Of a stretch of 64,000 nt of DNA, positions 62,875 to 64,000 are shown piece after piece. The position numbers were made by a program, and so were the translations under genes. The notes under the pieces are model-generated. The model worked only from the letters and a program-made list of their open reading frames with translations, was not told where the DNA came from and searched no databases. The stretch comes from Alphaproteobacteria bacterium GWF2_58_20 (GTDB lineage: Bacteria; Pseudomonadota; Alphaproteobacteria; UBA1247), in assembly GCA_001768735.1 (NCBI GenBank), contig MEMB01000002.1, positions 275,573-339,572 of the forward strand, in the 5' to 3' direction. Each line of letters starts with the position of its first letter. The first letter of the stretch is position 1.

Positions 62875-64000
62875 ATGCAGATTTACAATACCGCCACGCG
62901 CTCACTTGAAACTTTCATTCCCGCAATTGCTGGTAAGGTCGGCCTTTATACCTGCGGCCCGACGGTTTACAGCTATGCCCATATTGGCAATCTCCGCACT
63001 TATGTGTTTGAGGATGTGCTGCGGCGCATGCTTGCGCGCGAAGGCTATGCTGTGCGGCATGTCATGAATGTGACGGATGTCGGGCATTTGCAATCGGATG
63101 CCGACAGCGGGGATGACAAGATGATGGTCGCAGCCCTGCGGGAGCAGCGTTCGCCATGGGAGATCGCGCAGTTTTACGAAGCTGCGTTTTTCCGTCATGC
63201 CGAGATGCTCGGGATCATGCGTCCCCATGTCGTGGCGCGCGCCACCGAACACATTCCCGAAATGATCGCCTTTGTCGAAAAACTGATGGCTCTGGGGTTT
63301 GCATATGAATCCGGCGGAAATGTCTATTTTGATGTTTCAAAATTTCCACGCTATGCCGATTTTGCGCGTCTGGACATGAAAGGGGCGCGGGCGACGGACC
63401 GGGCAGCCTTTGATGATTTGAAGCGCAGTCAGGTGGATTTTGCGCTGTGGTTTTCCCAATCGAAATTCCCCAACCAGATCATGCAGTGGGATTCCCCGTG
63501 GGGGCGGGGTTTTCCTGGGTGGCATATCGAATGCTCGGCCATGGCGATGAAGTATCTGGGTGAAAAGCTGGATATACATTGCGGTGGCGTCGACCACATC
63601 CCGGTACACCATACCAATGAGATTGCCCAGTCGGAAAGCCTGCTGCCGGATGGCGAGACGTGGGTGAATTACTGGATGCACGCGGCTTTCCTCACGCTGG
63701 ACCAGGAGAAAATGGCCAAGTCCAGGGGGGATTCCCTGACACTGGACCGTCTTGTGGAAAAGGGAGTTCACCCCCTGGCATACCGCTATTTCCTGCTCAC
63801 ATTCCATTACAGGACCACCTTGCGTTTCAGTTTCGAGGCCCTAGAGGAAGCCGGAAAAGCCTATGGGAACATGCTGGAAAAGATGCAGCGCCTGCAGGGG
63901 CCGGACCAGGGAGGTTTTCCGCAAAGCCGGATAGGGGCTGAATGGGCAGAGGCGTTTTGGCAGGCCATGGGCAATGACCTCAATACCCCCCGGGCACTCT
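62875..64000 (+). CDS. cysS: second cysteinyl-tRNA synthetase (partial, runs off the window)
   Basis: The frame from ATG at 62875 is open to the right edge and encodes 375 residues of a class I CysRS. Visible: CGPTVYSYAHIGNLRT (zinc Cys and HIGH-like), NVTDVGHLQSDADSGDDKM, WHIECSAMAMKYLG, the VHHTNEIAQSE zinc/His site, and EKMAKSRGD in place of KMSKS. This clade of CysRS with the GHLQSDAD insertion is typically found outside alphaproteobacteria, so acquisition by transfer is likely. The anticodon domain lies beyond the window. Confidence 0.88.
   Translation, partial: MQIYNTATRSLETFIPAIAGKVGLYTCGPTVYSYAHIGNLRTYVFEDVLRRMLAREGYAVRHVMNVTDVGHLQSDADSGDDKMMVAALREQRSPWEIAQFYEAAFFRHAEMLGIMRPHVVARATEHIPEMIAFVEKLMALGFAYESGGNVYFDVSKFPRYADFARLDMKGARATDRAAFDDLKRSQVDFALWFSQSKFPNQIMQWDSPWGRGFPGWHIECSAMAMKYLGEKLDIHCGGVDHIPVHHTNEIAQSESLLPDGETWVNYWMHAAFLTLDQEKMAKSRGDSLTLDRLVEKGVHPLAYRYFLLTFHYRTTLRFSFEALEEAGKAYGNMLEKMQRLQGPDQGGFPQSRIGAEWAEAFWQAMGNDLNTPRAL

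Overview
The window reads as a chromosomal segment of an alphaproteobacterium. It carries GcrA, a TrcR-type (DUF1013) regulator, an RcdA-like (DUF1465) protein and DUF1192, all characteristic of that class, and the alphaproteobacterial gene string dgt-argS-SPOR-nagZ-tatABC-serS-surE-pcm-LysM/M23. A three-gene NAD(P)H-coupled [FeFe]-hydrogenase operon and a phosphofructokinase point to a fermentative anaerobe, plausibly an uncultured host- or gut-associated lineage. A chemoreceptor, a PAS-GGDEF-EAL protein and a CHASE2 adenylate cyclase show second-messenger and chemotactic signalling. Nearly all DNA is coding, genes overlap by ATGA or TGATG, and I see no insertion sequence, prophage, CRISPR array or rRNA.

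Layout. 1-12.6 kb: xthA on the minus strand, then the plus-strand housekeeping string ending in a tandem surE pair, pcm, a degenerate LytM lipoprotein and an ankyrin protein. 12.7-20.5 kb: c-di-GMP protein, small regulators, pfk, and a group of cell-cycle genes (trcR, DUF1192, rcdA, gcrA) around rpmE. 20.6-25.9 kb: a minus-strand PadR / membrane-fusion / RND efflux operon whose promoter contains a PadR-like operator. 26.1-30.0 kb: the hydrogenase operon, preceded by a perfect inverted repeat over its -35 element. 30.1-36.1 kb: a NERD/zinc-finger protein, then the most unusual region, four paralogous proteins of about 360-380 residues, all with HExxGH and ExRAD motifs, in two transcription units that each end in a small related protein. 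36.3-45.8 kb: minus-strand ankyrin gene, trmJ, cysS, twin GNAT genes, nadE, an ABC transporter pair and glmU. 45.9-50.3 kb: an OmpA-like lipoprotein with a 60-nt tandem repeat, and recJ. 50.3-56.4 kb: chemoreceptor, unknown gene, CHASE2 cyclase, tRNA-Phe and smpB. 56.5-64 kb: slt, an orphan HEPN/RES-type protein, a structured intergenic region that may encode a minus-strand anti-SD small RNA, lepA, an ankyrin protein, and a second, divergent cysS cut by the window end.

The best candidate for an undescribed system is the HExxGH paralogue cluster at 30.8-36.1 kb. All four copies keep the putative zinc ligands although the rest of the sequence has diverged, so they look like functional metalloenzymes of unknown substrate paired with a small companion protein.
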